From positions 1-64,000 of the forward strand of contig QALN01000003.1 of NCBI GenBank assembly GCA_003150615.1: a DNA stretch of 64,000 bases, in the 5' to 3' direction. Source of the DNA: Flavobacteriales bacterium (GTDB lineage: Bacteria > Bacteroidota > Bacteroidia > Flavobacteriales > UBA1820). Under the pieces are notes generated by a model that worked only from the letters and a program-made list of their open reading frames with translations, made no database searches and was not told the origin of the DNA. Below are positions 18,477 to 27,108 of this stretch, piece after piece. The position numbers and the translations under genes are program-made. How positions within the stretch are numbered: position 1 is the first letter of the stretch; each line of letters begins with the position of its first letter.

Positions 18477-19202
18477 TCACCGTTTTGAGAACAGCACGTC
18501 CCGCATCGAAAATACGCCTTTTTTCTTTTCCCTGAAAAGCCATTCGGCGGCTGTCACCGCACCGAGAGCGAACCCTTCTCTGGAGAATGCCGTATGGCAT
18601 ATTTCGATGGAGTCCACTCCGCAGGCGTATGTTACCGTATGCGTGCCGGGGACTTCTCCCTGTCGTACGGCTGTTATCCCTATGGTGTTTTCGTTTATTT
18701 TTATGTCGTCAGTCTCGAGTGCCCATCCGGTGTACCTGCCGTTCTCTCCGGTTATGTCTTCCGCCAGTGTTATGGCTGTGCCGCTCGGAGCGTCCAGTTT
18801 GTGTATATGGTGGGTTTCGGATATGGAAAGTTCGTACTGCGGATAAGGCTGTATAAGGCGTGCCAGGTAGCGGTTGAGCTCGAAAAAGATATTTACCCCG
18901 AGGGAAAAATTTGACGAGTAAACAAGGGCCCCGCTTTTTTCTTCCACCAGTTTTCTTACTTCCGGCATCTTTTCAGTCCAGCCGGTGGTGCCGCTGACAA
19001 CAGGTATTCCGGCATTGACGGATGACGTTATGTGGTGTACTGCGGACGAAGGTACGCTGAAATCTATCGATACGTCGGCGCCGGCAAAGTCTATGTTTTC
19101 CGTATAACCGTCTATGCGCGCCGTTATTTCGTGTCCGCGCGATACGGCTATGCTTTCAATCATCCGGCCCATTTTTCCGTATCCGAGCAGTGCTATTTTC
19201 AT
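18477..19202 (-). CDS. dapB: 4-hydroxy-tetrahydrodipicolinate reductase
   Basis: This enzyme of lysine and diaminopimelate synthesis supplies a peptidoglycan precursor. The 241-residue protein has the nucleotide-binding GYGKMGRM at residues 7-14, VSGTTGW, and SNFSLGVNIFFELN. The active-site segment ETHHIHKLDAPSGTA holds the catalytic His pair, Lys and DAPSGTA motif. It is shorter than the E. coli enzyme (273) and matches the short Bacteroidota type. It lies downstream of parA-parB-DUF5683 and 67 bases upstream of lepB. Confidence 0.96.
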   Translation of the reverse strand: MKIALLGYGKMGRMIESIAVSRGHEITARIDGYTENIDFAGADVSIDFSVPSSAVHHITSSVNAGIPVVSGTTGWTEKMPEVRKLVEEKSGALVYSSNFSLGVNIFFELNRYLARLIQPYPQYELSISETHHIHKLDAPSGTAITLAEDITGENGRYTGWALETDDIKINENTIGITAVRQGEVPGTHTVTYACGVDSIEICHTAFSREGFALGAVTAAEWLFREKKKGVFSMRDVLFSKR

Positions 19203-19278
19203 TTTCCTTATGTTTTTTTGCAGGCTGTATATCTCTTGTTTGTCGGTTGTCCCGCATCAGGGTGTGTGAATAATACTC

Positions 19279-20226
19279 TTAAAAACTGAGCGTCAGTTTC
19301 ATGCCGGGAGCGGACATTGCTTCCAGGCCTTTGTTGGGTTCTATTATGGCCGGTTCAAAACTTATTACGGCATTGTTTTTTTCTTTCATTTCTAGCATCT
19401 GGCGGTGTTTTTTCTGAGCGCGGAATTCAGACAGCTGTACCGAAACATTGGCGTGCAGAACGTTCAGCAGATAGACACCTACCGTACCGAGTATCCACAG
19501 GTCACGCGTTTGTTCGGCGTATTGCATACGGTCCACCAGTGCGTTGGTGTCGAAATATTCGTATGAATTGACCTTTCCGGGGTTGTTTATTCGGTATTTG
19601 TACTCGTTGCGGAAATCGTTGTAATAGCTGTTGTAATATGAAGCGGCATATATGGTTCCGGTGAGTCCTCCCCAGAATACTGGGGCCATCCACCATTGGG
19701 AGCCTCCGTATATTTGTCCCAGGCCGGGTACGAGCGCAGAGAGGAACGCGGCATGCGAAGCGCTCTTTTTGGAAGGTGGTGGCGGGTTTTTCAGGGCTTT
19801 CCCCTCGGCCATCATCAGCGAGTCGTCGATAGTATAATATTCAGCTCCCGGTATGCCCAGGCTGTCGGGGTTTTCTGAAAGTCCGTCGATGGAAAAAGTG
19901 CCTCCCGGATCGGACTGTTTTGCTGCCACGATTGTACTGTCGGAATTCGTGACGTGCGTTGTATCTGTACTTACGGCCGTTTTGGATATTTGTTCCAGTT
20001 CTTTTTGCTGCCGTTTTTTGCGCCTTTCGGCTTTTTTGGCTTCTTTGGCTTTTTTGCGGAGTTGTTTTTTTGTAAGAGTGCTGTCCGCTGCCGCCGTTTC
20101 CCCGTGATTGAGTACGGCAATGGCCTCTTCGACACTCATACCGGATTTTTCCGACTGAGCGGACATGAGTGCAGGCAATGCGCATGCGATTGCGAAAAAC
20201 AGTATTTTGCTCTTTATTCCTGTCAA
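19279..20226 (-). CDS. DUF5683 membrane protein
   Basis: This is a 315-residue protein with an N-terminal signal peptide (KSKILFFAIACALPALMSAQ), then a long Lys/Arg-rich, probably disordered stretch at about 45-75. The DUF5683 domain occupies roughly 130-250: HAAFLSALVPGLGQIYG (membrane hairpin), WWMAPVFWGGLTGTIYA, and LWILGTVGVYLLNVLHAN. A TTG at 20226 is taken as start, 17 bases after the parB stop, because it places the signal peptide at the N-terminus; the longer reading overlaps parB in another frame. DUF5683 genes are commonly next to parB in this phylum; the function is unknown. Confidence 0.85.
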   Translation of the reverse strand: MTGIKSKILFFAIACALPALMSAQSEKSGMSVEEAIAVLNHGETAAADSTLTKKQLRKKAKEAKKAERRKKRQQKELEQISKTAVSTDTTHVTNSDSTIVAAKQSDPGGTFSIDGLSENPDSLGIPGAEYYTIDDSLMMAEGKALKNPPPPSKKSASHAAFLSALVPGLGQIYGGSQWWMAPVFWGGLTGTIYAASYYNSYYNDFRNEYKYRINNPGKVNSYEYFDTNALVDRMQYAEQTRDLWILGTVGVYLLNVLHANVSVQLSEFRAQKKHRQMLEMKEKNNAVISFEPAIIEPNKGLEAMSAPGMKLTLSF

Positions 20227-20243
20227 AACTTCGCTTTTATTCG

Positions 20244-21143
20244 TTATTCCTGTCCCGATATCAGGTTTTTTATACGTTCGAAATCTTCCTGTGACTTGAA
20301 AGGTATGACTATCGTACCGCGGCCTTTGCTGCCCATGCGTACGTCTATTTTGGAACCGAAAAACTGTCCGAGCCTGCGCGCGGCTTCGGCCATCCCGCCA
20401 GGAAGCTGTGGTTTTGCCGCAGGTGTCTTTTTTTCTGAACAAAGGCGGCCTTCCTGAAAGTCCTTGACCAGTTTTTCTGTTTGTCGCACCGACAGGCTTT
20501 CCTCGATTATCATGCGGTAGATGCGAAGCTGGGCTTCGGGGTCTTCCACATTTATAAGCGCGCGCCCGTGTCCCATCGACAGTATGCCGTCGCGCATGCC
20601 GGCCTGTATTACCGGTTCGAGACGCAGAAGGCGCAGGTAGTTGGTTATCGTGCTTCGTTTCTTGCCTACCCGTTCACTCATCTGTTCCTGCGTGAGGTTA
20701 CATTCGTCGATGAGTTGCTTAAAAGACGTGGCCACTTCTATCGGGTCGAGGTCGCGGCGCTGGATATTTTCTATCAGCGCCATTTCCAGCATCTGCTGGT
20801 CGTTGGCAAGGCGTATGTAAGCCGGGATATGCGTCAGGCCCGCCAGTTTGGAAGCGCGGAAACGGCGTTCGCCGGAGATCAGCTGGAATGAGTTGAAGCC
20901 GGTTTTGCGTACCGTTATCGGTTGTATGACACCGAACTGGCGTATAGATGCGGCCAGTTCTTCGAGATGTTCGGCGGTAAATTGCGTGCGGGGCTGGAAC
21001 GGGTTGGCGGTTATTGCGCTTATCTCTATTTCGGCCGTTTTGCCCACTATCTTGCTGGCTCCTTCGTCCGATGCGGAGTTTATGTCGTTCTTGGCATCGC
21101 TCAGAAGTGCCGAAAGTCCCCGTCCAAGTACTTTTTTACTCAT
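20244..21143 (-). CDS. parB: chromosome partitioning protein ParB
   Basis: This is a CTP-dependent DNA clamp that loads at parS sites near the origin. The 299-residue protein has an N-terminal ParA-interacting helix (KVLGRGLSALLSD), NPFQPRTQF at about 47-55, and the CTP-binding/Arg-rich GERRFR at 91-96. The helix-turn-helix EQMSERVGKKRSTITNYLRL lies around 150-185, and a C-terminal dimerisation domain follows after an Ala/Pro linker. It starts 17 bases after parA. A well-matched parS was not found by eye in the window. Confidence 0.96.
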   Translation of the reverse strand: MSKKVLGRGLSALLSDAKNDINSASDEGASKIVGKTAEIEISAITANPFQPRTQFTAEHLEELAASIRQFGVIQPITVRKTGFNSFQLISGERRFRASKLAGLTHIPAYIRLANDQQMLEMALIENIQRRDLDPIEVATSFKQLIDECNLTQEQMSERVGKKRSTITNYLRLLRLEPVIQAGMRDGILSMGHGRALINVEDPEAQLRIYRMIIEESLSVRQTEKLVKDFQEGRLCSEKKTPAAKPQLPGGMAEAARRLGQFFGSKIDVRMGSKGRGTIVIPFKSQEDFERIKNLISGQE

Positions 21144-21160
21144 AAGTGCCTGTGTGTGAT

Positions 21161-21928
21161 CTATTGTTTGTTGTTGCCTATGATTTCCGAAGCCAGGCTT
21201 AGGTAATTTTCGGCCCCTCGGCTGGTGGCGTCGTAGCTTATTATGCTTTCGCCGTGGCTGGGGGCTTCACCCAGTTTTACGTTTCGTTGTATCACGGTCT
21301 TGAATACTATATTCTGGAAATGCGTGCGCACTTCCTCGGCCACCTGGTTTGAAAGGCGAAGCCGCGGGTCGAACATCGTAAGGAGCATGCCTTCGTATGT
21401 CAGTGACGGATTGTAGCTTTTCTGTATGCTTTTTATCGTGCTCAGGAGTTTGCCCAGCCCTTCAAGGGCGTAATATTCGCACTGTATGGGTATTATGACG
21501 CTGTCGGCGGCAGTCAGCGAGTTTATCGTCATCAGCCCCAGTGAAGGCGAGCAGTCTATAAGTATGTAGTCGTAAGCGTCGCGTACGGTATCCAGTGCCG
21601 TTTTAAGCATGTATTCGCGGTCTTCCTTGTCCGATAGTTCGTCCTCGGCGGCAACGAGATTTATGTGCGCCGGGAGTATATCCACGTTAGGTGTAGAGGT
21701 GTGCAGTATCAGTTCGCGGATGTCCTTCAGGTGCTCGATTACTTCGTACGTGCCGCCTTCTATCGTATCCTCTTCTACGCCAAGCCCGGAAGAAGCATTG
21801 GCCTGCGCATCGGCATCCACCAACAGGACGGACTTTTCAAGAACGCCCAATGCGGCGGCCAGGTTTACGGCCGTAGTGGTCTTTCCTACGCCTCCCTTCT
21901 GGTTTGAAATGGCTATTATCTTTCCCAT
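21161..21928 (-). CDS. parA: chromosome partitioning ATPase ParA/Soj
   Basis: This ATPase works with ParB to segregate the origin region. The 255-residue protein has the deviant Walker A loop KGGVGKTT at residues 10-17 with the signature Lys, VDADAQANASSG (Walker A'), and ILIDCSPSLG (Walker B). It lacks an N-terminal DNA-binding extension, so it is of the small chromosomal Soj type. It is the first gene of the run parA-parB-DUF5683-dapB-lepB-wbqC-ribF. Confidence 0.96.
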   Translation of the reverse strand: MGKIIAISNQKGGVGKTTTAVNLAAALGVLEKSVLLVDADAQANASSGLGVEEDTIEGGTYEVIEHLKDIRELILHTSTPNVDILPAHINLVAAEDELSDKEDREYMLKTALDTVRDAYDYILIDCSPSLGLMTINSLTAADSVIIPIQCEYYALEGLGKLLSTIKSIQKSYNPSLTYEGMLLTMFDPRLRLSNQVAEEVRTHFQNIVFKTVIQRNVKLGEAPSHGESIISYDATSRGAENYLSLASEIIGNNKQ

Positions 21929-22103
21929 GTGACGAATTTTTTAAGGTAGCCCCTGCTTCGGGTGCTGTTTTGCCTTTGATGTGTTAAAACACAAAAACCG
22001 CAGTAAAATTACTCATTAATGATGAGGTTTCACGTGTCGGGACGAAAACTTTATCAACAATTTAGCAGTTTTTGACCGGTAAAAAGCCTTTTTTCTGCGC
22101 TGT

Positions 22104-22397
22104 TCATACGAAAAATACCGTATTTACGGTTTTGTGTCCGAGCGCAGCGTTCAGACGCTCCATTATTTCCGTGCGGCGCAGCATCAGTTCGTTTTTCCAT
22201 GCGTCGCTGTCCACCTGTATTGTCAGCATACCGGCAGAGAACAGTACTTTTTTTGTGTGTATGGCGGCTTGTGGAGCGTACATTGCGCGCCACAGATCGG
22301 CTATGCGCCGTGCGGTAAGTCCTTCGGACAGTCCTCTGGAACATCCTGCAAACCGCTTCAAGGCTTCGTTTATCGGTTTAGGGTCCTCGTTTTTCAT
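22104..22397 (-). CDS. dciA: DUF721 protein, DciA-like helicase loader candidate
   Basis: This 97-residue basic protein has the DUF721 pattern: an N-terminal helix, LWRAMYAP (W-x-x-M/V-x-G-like turn), and strands in LFSAGMLTIQVDSDAWKNELMLRR, with the family's W-x-x-(E)-L motif. DUF721 includes DciA, which replaces DnaC/DnaI as the loader of the replicative helicase in many bacteria. It starts 2 bases after recF, so the genes are translationally coupled, as commonly seen near replication genes. The helicase-loader role is by family. Confidence 0.85.
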   Translation of the reverse strand: MKNEDPKPINEALKRFAGCSRGLSEGLTARRIADLWRAMYAPQAAIHTKKVLFSAGMLTIQVDSDAWKNELMLRRTEIMERLNAALGHKTVNTVFFV

Positions 22398-22399
22398 CT

Positions 22400-23467
22400 C
22401 TACAGTGTGAATATGCTGTGACCTTCTCCCTGTGCGCGCATCAATTCGCGTATGCGTTCGGGTTGTGTGTCGGAAACGAATATCTGTCCGAAAGTATCGC
22501 CGTTGACAAGGCTCATGATGTACTCCACGCGCCGGGAATCCAGTTTGTCGAAAATGTCGTCGAGCAACAATATCGGTTTACGTCCGGTAAGGGATGTTAT
22601 GAAATGGAACTGGGCTAGTTTCAATGCCGTGAGGAACGTTTTCTGCTGTCCCTGCGAACCGTAGTTCTTGACCGGGTATCCGTCCAGCGTGAACTTAAGG
22701 TCGTCCTTGTGCGCTCCGGTGGTGGAAAAACCGACCATAAGGTCCCGAGCCCTGGCGGCGTGCAGTATTTCCCCTGCATCCGGGTTTTCGAAGATGCTCG
22801 TATATGTTATGTCCGCTTGTTCCCCTCCTCCGGATATATCCGAGTATGTCTTTTTGAATACAGGGACGAACCGCTCGAGGAAACTCTGCCGGCCTTCGTA
22901 TATTTTGCGGCCAAGTTCTATCATCGCCTTGTCGTACACGTCTATCTGGAGCGAAGTTACGGAAGGCGTTTTGAGCAGGGCGTTGCGCAATTCTATTATC
23001 CGTGCGTGCGATACCACCGCATCCAGGTGCTGCGATGAGGTCTGGGATACCACTCCGTCTATGAATTTGCGCCGCAACGAACTTCCGTCGGCTATCAGGT
23101 CGCGGTCGGCCGGCGATACTATGACCAGAGGATATGCGCCGATGTATTCGCCCATGCGTTCGACTTGTTTGCCGTCGCGTTTGACGGTCTTTTTGGCGCC
23201 TCGTTGCAGGCTCATCAACACCTGTCTGTCGCCGCTTTCGTCGGAGAATACGCCTTCGAGCATCATGAAATTTTCGCCGTGACGTATGTTTTGCACGTCG
23301 GTCGAAGCGAAGTAACTCTTGGTGAAGCACAGGTAGTAAACGGCGTCCAGTATGTTTGTCTTGCCGGTGCCGTTGGGGCCTGTCAGGGAGTTTATCTTCG
23401 GTGAAAATTCGGCCTCGAAAGCCCCGAAATTCTTGAAATTTACTATTTTGAGTCTTTTCAGGTACAT
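22400..23467 (-). CDS. recF: DNA replication and repair protein RecF
   Basis: This SMC-like ATPase works with RecO and RecR to load RecA at gaps. The protein has ~355 residues from the ATG at 23467 (MYLKRLKIVNFKNF, the expected RecF start). Walker A is GPNGTGKTN at about 30-38, the signature region lies near GSQGQQKTFLTALKLAQ, and Walker B is LLLDDIFDKLD. A TTG nine bases upstream would add three residues, but it overlaps a promoter box. It is followed by dciA. Confidence 0.95.
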   Translation of the reverse strand: MYLKRLKIVNFKNFGAFEAEFSPKINSLTGPNGTGKTNILDAVYYLCFTKSYFASTDVQNIRHGENFMMLEGVFSDESGDRQVLMSLQRGAKKTVKRDGKQVERMGEYIGAYPLVIVSPADRDLIADGSSLRRKFIDGVVSQTSSQHLDAVVSHARIIELRNALLKTPSVTSLQIDVYDKAMIELGRKIYEGRQSFLERFVPVFKKTYSDISGGGEQADITYTSIFENPDAGEILHAARARDLMVGFSTTGAHKDDLKFTLDGYPVKNYGSQGQQKTFLTALKLAQFHFITSLTGRKPILLLDDIFDKLDSRRVEYIMSLVNGDTFGQIFVSDTQPERIRELMRAQGEGHSIFTL

Positions 23468-23473
23468 ATGTTG

Positions 23474-23481
23474 CAAATGTA
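23474..23481 (-). promoter_or_regulatory. -7 promoter box for recF-dciA
   Basis: Minus-strand TACATTTG fully matches TAnnTTTG. It ends 6 bases before the recF ATG at 23467, so the transcript would begin at or next to the start codon (a nearly leaderless mRNA). No good -33 TTTG is visible at 19-21 bases. Confidence 0.4.
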
Positions 23482-23709
23482 CCGTTTTTTACGCTTTTTC
23501 CGATAGTGGCAACGCTTTGTTTTTTCGTGTATATAGGATTTACAAGGGGGCTTAATTCGTATATTGCGGCGTGTTTTCGAGAAAAAACGATTTTTTTTGC
23601 ATGCGGCTGAAACTTTTTACATATATGCCGGAGTCTAATGTCGTAGAAAGACGAAACGGGTAAGAACGGAATAGTTGAAAAAAATGTACAAATAAAAATT
23701 CAAAAAAAG

Positions 23710-24603
23710 ATGAAACAGAAAATTTTAATCCTCACAGCGGCGCTTCTTTTGCCCTTGTCATGGGTGGCGGGGCAGGAAAAGGACAAAGCCGCAAAAGCCG
23801 TACCCGACAGTGTTACGGTGGTACGGGATACGGTTTACCTGAACTCAACGCAGTATGCGCTGGATTCGTTGAAATACGCTTCGCAAGTAGAGCTTGAAAA
23901 AGTGCGCAGCGAGCGTTACAAGGATTCGATAGTCTATGCGAGAATGAGTGCCGACCGCCTGTACAATATCCAGATGGCCCGCCAGAGCCGTCACTGGGAG
24001 CCTCCTTTCGAGAGATTTATGACCAGAGGAGGTTTTGCGGTTCTCTTAATATCCATATGTCTTATGCTTGCATTGTGGTTCGTCCTTCAGGCGCGTGAAA
24101 AAGGCAAACAAAGGGCGCACCAGCTGCGTATGGCACAGTTCGAGGCAATGCAGAAGGAGAAGATAATTTCCAGGGTGCAGCAGAAGGACGACGTTGCGGC
24201 TCAGGAGAATATACGGCAGGATATACCGGATCCTGTTTTCCGTCCCGAAAGGACCAATTACGCCCAGATATATGAGCAGGGACGCGACAGTTTGGCCGAT
24301 TACCTGAAGAAACCGTCCAAATACCGCCGCACCGGCATAATATTCATGCTGATAGGGTTGGGTGTGATGATGTTCTTCCTTTCGCTCGGTTCCAACACTC
24401 CGTGGGGCCTTGGTATAATACCGATGTTCATAGGTTTTGCATATCTGTACCTCGATTACTCCAACGCAAAATCCGTCGAGGAGAGGAAACAGATGGAAGA
24501 GTTCCTGCGTTATAAACGCGAACGCGAGTCCCGTCAATGGCGCGAGAAAGGAGGCGCTTCTGCGGATGATAACGGGAAAGAAAGCGCGGAAGAAGAGGAA
24601 TAA
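23710..24603 (+). CDS. DUF6249-like membrane protein
   Basis: This 297-residue protein has an N-terminal signal peptide ending at VAGQ-EK, then a charged helical region. One membrane segment lies at about 108-125 (FAVLLISICLMLALWFVL), followed by a long charged helix. A pair of membrane segments at about 205-255 (IIFMLIGLGVMMFFLSLG and IIPMFIGFAYLYL) precedes a Glu-rich tail. This layout resembles DUF6249 proteins that sit beside sigma factors in Bacteroidales; function unknown. It is 46 bases upstream of the sigma factor, in one operon with it, and may sense the envelope. The family name is tentative. Confidence 0.72.
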   Translation: MKQKILILTAALLLPLSWVAGQEKDKAAKAVPDSVTVVRDTVYLNSTQYALDSLKYASQVELEKVRSERYKDSIVYARMSADRLYNIQMARQSRHWEPPFERFMTRGGFAVLLISICLMLALWFVLQAREKGKQRAHQLRMAQFEAMQKEKIISRVQQKDDVAAQENIRQDIPDPVFRPERTNYAQIYEQGRDSLADYLKKPSKYRRTGIIFMLIGLGVMMFFLSLGSNTPWGLGIIPMFIGFAYLYLDYSNAKSVEERKQMEEFLRYKRERESRQWREKGGASADDNGKESAEEEE

Positions 24604-24649
24604 AGACAGGTACACGGTATTATAAACACACACATACTCCACAGCCTAA

Positions 24650-25180
24650 ATGAGTCAGGCGGAAGATATATTACTGGTCAGCCAGGTGAACCTTTTCGGT
24701 CGCCGCCGCGCTTTCGATACCTTGGTGCGCAAGTACCAGGGGCCGGTGCGGCGGCTGCTGATGGGGCTTACGGCCGGCGACAGGGAACTTTCGGCGGATA
24801 TTGCGCAGGATACGTTCCTTAAGGCGTGGATGTATATAGGCACGTATAAGGCTACGGCTAAATTCCAGACATGGCTCTTCTCGATCGCGTACAATGTTTT
24901 TTACGATTACATGAACCTGTGTAAAAAACATTCGCACGAGGATATAGATGCCAAGGAGTATTTTTTAACGAACGACGATGCTTCGGGTGTGGAGAAAAAT
25001 ATCGACCTTTACCGTGCACTTGAGAAGATACGTCCGGAACAACGCACGGCTATCGTACTGTTTTACCTCGAAGGGCAGAAGCAGGACCACATAGCCCGGA
25101 TTATGGGAATTCCCCTTTCTACGGTGAAGACGCATATTTCCCGTGGAAAGGAACAACTGGCCAAACTTTTAAAACGTTGA
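24650..25180 (+). CDS. ECF-type RNA polymerase sigma factor
   Basis: This 176-residue sigma-70 family protein has only regions 2 and 4. Region 2 is visible at residues about 15-85: FDTLVRKYQGPVRRLL, then DIAQDTFLKAW. Region 4 at about 125-175 contains LEKIRPEQRTAIVLFYLE and the helix-turn-helix GIPLSTVKTHISRGKEQL. It lies between the DUF6249-like gene and a small membrane protein, which may act as its anti-sigma factor. The regulon is unknown. Confidence 0.92.
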   Translation: MSQAEDILLVSQVNLFGRRRAFDTLVRKYQGPVRRLLMGLTAGDRELSADIAQDTFLKAWMYIGTYKATAKFQTWLFSIAYNVFYDYMNLCKKHSHEDIDAKEYFLTNDDASGVEKNIDLYRALEKIRPEQRTAIVLFYLEGQKQDHIARIMGIPLSTVKTHISRGKEQLAKLLKR

Positions 25181-25186
25181 TTTGCG

Positions 25187-25591
25187 ATGATTATGAAAAA
25201 GACCGACAGTACGAAAGATTTATTTACCGATCCGTTGGACAGGGAGATTGCCGGACTTTTTACGCCGTTGCGTGAAACGGTAGTTCCTGACGACGGTTTT
25301 TCGTCACGTGTTATGGCGGCTATTCCTCGTCGTGATGTGTCGTTGTGGGTGGTGTGGATTGCTTCGCTGGCAGGTATAGGTGCGGCTGTGGCTATTACGG
25401 GTACGGATAAGCTGATGATGTTGTACCGTTTTTTGGAGGATTTTTTCCTGTCGGTAGGCGCTATGGAGGTGCCTTCGGGGATGTCGCTGGCTGTTTTCGT
25501 TTCCGTTTTGGCGGTGATAGGTTTTATCTTTTATGCATTGTTGGATACGGACGATTATCAGACGGCTGGCGGCAATAGGTACGGGGCTTGA
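25187..25591 (+). CDS. small membrane protein, possible anti-sigma factor
   Basis: This 134-residue protein begins 6 bases after the sigma factor. A soluble N-terminal part of about 55 residues (DPLDREIAGLFTPLRETVVP, then DDGFSSRVMAAIP) is followed by two membrane segments (about 57-75 and 98-120). The N-terminal 'DxFSxRVMxAIP' stretch before a membrane helix is a layout often seen in Bacteroidota proteins encoded beside ECF sigma factors. That position and shape suggest an anti-sigma role, but no ZAS motif (HxxxCxxC) is present. Function is inferred only from context. Confidence 0.7.
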   Translation: MIMKKTDSTKDLFTDPLDREIAGLFTPLRETVVPDDGFSSRVMAAIPRRDVSLWVVWIASLAGIGAAVAITGTDKLMMLYRFLEDFFLSVGAMEVPSGMSLAVFVSVLAVIGFIFYALLDTDDYQTAGGNRYGA

Positions 25592-25605
25592 TTTTTCAGA
25601 CTGTA

Positions 25606-25671
25606 AACCTCGTTAACATACAAACCCTGACAAGGGCATGCCCTTGTCAGGGTTTGTATGTTAACGAGGTT
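25606..25671. repeat. 66-bp perfect palindrome without spacer
   Basis: Bases 25606-25638 are exactly the reverse complement of 25639-25671, with no intervening base; the centre is GGCA|TGCC. It lies between the convergent sigma operon and the thiolase gene, 10 bases past the thiolase stop. As RNA it would fold into a hairpin of about 30 bp on either strand. Neither side is followed by a real T run, so it is not a standard intrinsic terminator, though it could still stop or stabilise transcripts. Confidence 0.95.
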
Positions 25672-25681
25672 AAATGTCCCG

Positions 25682-26866
25682 CTATATCCTCTCGATAACA
25701 GTAGCCGAAGCCCCGCCTCCACCGTTACACACCGCCGCGCAACCGGTGCGCGCGCCCTTGCGTTGCAGAACCGTCAGGAGTGTCACCAGAATTCTCGCGC
25801 CGGAAGCTCCAAGAGGATGCCCCAGGGAAACACCTCCACCGAAGATATTCAGTCTGTCTTTGTCTATATCCAAAAGGCGAGTATTTACTATTCCGACAAC
25901 CGAAAAAGCCTCGTTTATCTCCCAATAATCTATATCCGCAGGAGACAATCCGGCCTTCTTCAATGCTTTTTTTGCAGCCAGGGCGGGAGTGGTGGGAAAA
26001 TCCTTCGGAGCCTGTGAAGCATCTGCGTAGGATACTATTTTAGCCAAAGGCTTTATGCCCAGTTCCGCCGCCTTTTCAGCCGACATAAGGACCAGAGCCG
26101 CCGCGCCGTCGTTTATCGTGGAAGCATTGGCTGCAGTAATCGTACCGTCTTTTTTAAACGCCGGGCGCAACAACGGTATCTTGTCCAGTTTCGCATGTTT
26201 GTATTCCTCGTCCTCGCTTACATAACTTATGTTGCCTTTTCTGTCGCATACTTCTACCGGGACTATTTCGTTGTCGAAAGCCCCTTTGCTCCAAGCCTTG
26301 GCCGAACGCGTATAGCTCTCGATTGCGAAAGCGTCCTGTTCCTCGCGCGTTATCCCGTGCGATTCGGCGCAGGCTTCTCCGCAAAGTCCCATGTGTTCGT
26401 TTGAATAAGCATCCGTGAGTCCGTCGTAGAGCATTCCGTCCACCAGGGAAACGTTTCCGAATTTCTGCCCGGAACGCCCCGTGGGCAGGTAGTGCGGTAC
26501 CATCGACATGTTTTCCATTCCGCCAGCCACTACTATGTCATTGTCGCCTATCTCTATGCTTTGTGCCGCCAGCATCACCGCTTTCATTCCCGAAGCACAT
26601 ACTTTGTTTACGGCAGTGCATGGAACTTCTGCCGGTATGCCGGCGCCCAATGCGGCCTGTTTTGCGGGCGACTGTCCCAGGCCAGCCTGCAGTACGCAAC
26701 CCATGAATACTTCATCTACGGCATTTTTCTTTATTCCCGCGCGCTCCAGGGCTCCGTTTATGGCTATTGCACCCAACCTGGTGGCGGGCACGTCTTTGAG
26801 GATTCCGCAGAAACTTCCTATCGGTGTGCGCGCTGCTGCGACTATGACCGCTTGTCTTCGTTCCAT
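25682..26866 (-). CDS. acetyl-CoA C-acetyltransferase (thiolase)
   Basis: The enzyme condenses or cleaves acetyl-CoA units (acetoacetyl-CoA). The 394-residue protein has the nucleophilic Cys90 in [12 protein letters not shown], the NEAFS motif, [12 protein letters not shown] with its catalytic His, and CNGGGGAS with the second Cys close to the C-terminus. ATG at 26866 ([17 protein letters not shown]) is preferred over 26902 because it matches the family start. It stands alone, so the sequence does not say whether it serves butyrate, fatty acid or other pathways. Confidence 0.94.
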   Translation of the reverse strand: MERRQAVIVAAARTPIGSFCGILKDVPATRLGAIAINGALERAGIKKNAVDEVFMGCVLQAGLGQSPAKQAALGAGIPAEVPCTAVNKVCASGMKAVMLAAQSIEIGDNDIVVAGGMENMSMVPHYLPTGRSGQKFGNVSLVDGMLYDGLTDAYSNEHMGLCGEACAESHGITREEQDAFAIESYTRSAKAWSKGAFDNEIVPVEVCDRKGNISYVSEDEEYKHAKLDKIPLLRPAFKKDGTITAANASTINDGAAALVLMSAEKAAELGIKPLAKIVSYADASQAPKDFPTTPALAAKKALKKAGLSPADIDYWEINEAFSVVGIVNTRLLDIDKDRLNIFGGGVSLGHPLGASGARILVTLLTVLQRKGARTGCAAVCNGGGGASATVIERI

Positions 26867-27108
26867 ATTATTTGTGTATGTTTGCGTAATATTTTCAATC
26901 AAGGCGCTTTCACGGAAAAAACATCCGTAATTTGCCGATATAATCGTGTCCGTAAGCTTATGTAAGGCGGCTTATGGTGTTTTTAAGAAGCGCAAGTTAG
27001 GCAAAAAAACCAAAAAAATGTAAGTGAAATTGATTTTATGCCTTAATTTTACGAATCGAATGTCATAATGGAGCCCTTTTACAAGGGTGGTAAAAGATAA
27101 GTGTTTTT

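Noticed and set aside
19279..20442. DUF5683 gene starting at 20442 inside parB
   Set aside because: The extra 72 residues overlap parB in another frame and are rich in Arg/Thr without pattern; the TTG at 20226 gives a proper signal peptide.
22027..22036. GTTTCACGTG upstream of parA as a parS site
   Set aside because: Only one half of the 16-base parS palindrome matches; the other half (TCGGG) does not. A similar partial site (CCACGTGG at about 55123-55130) is also weak.
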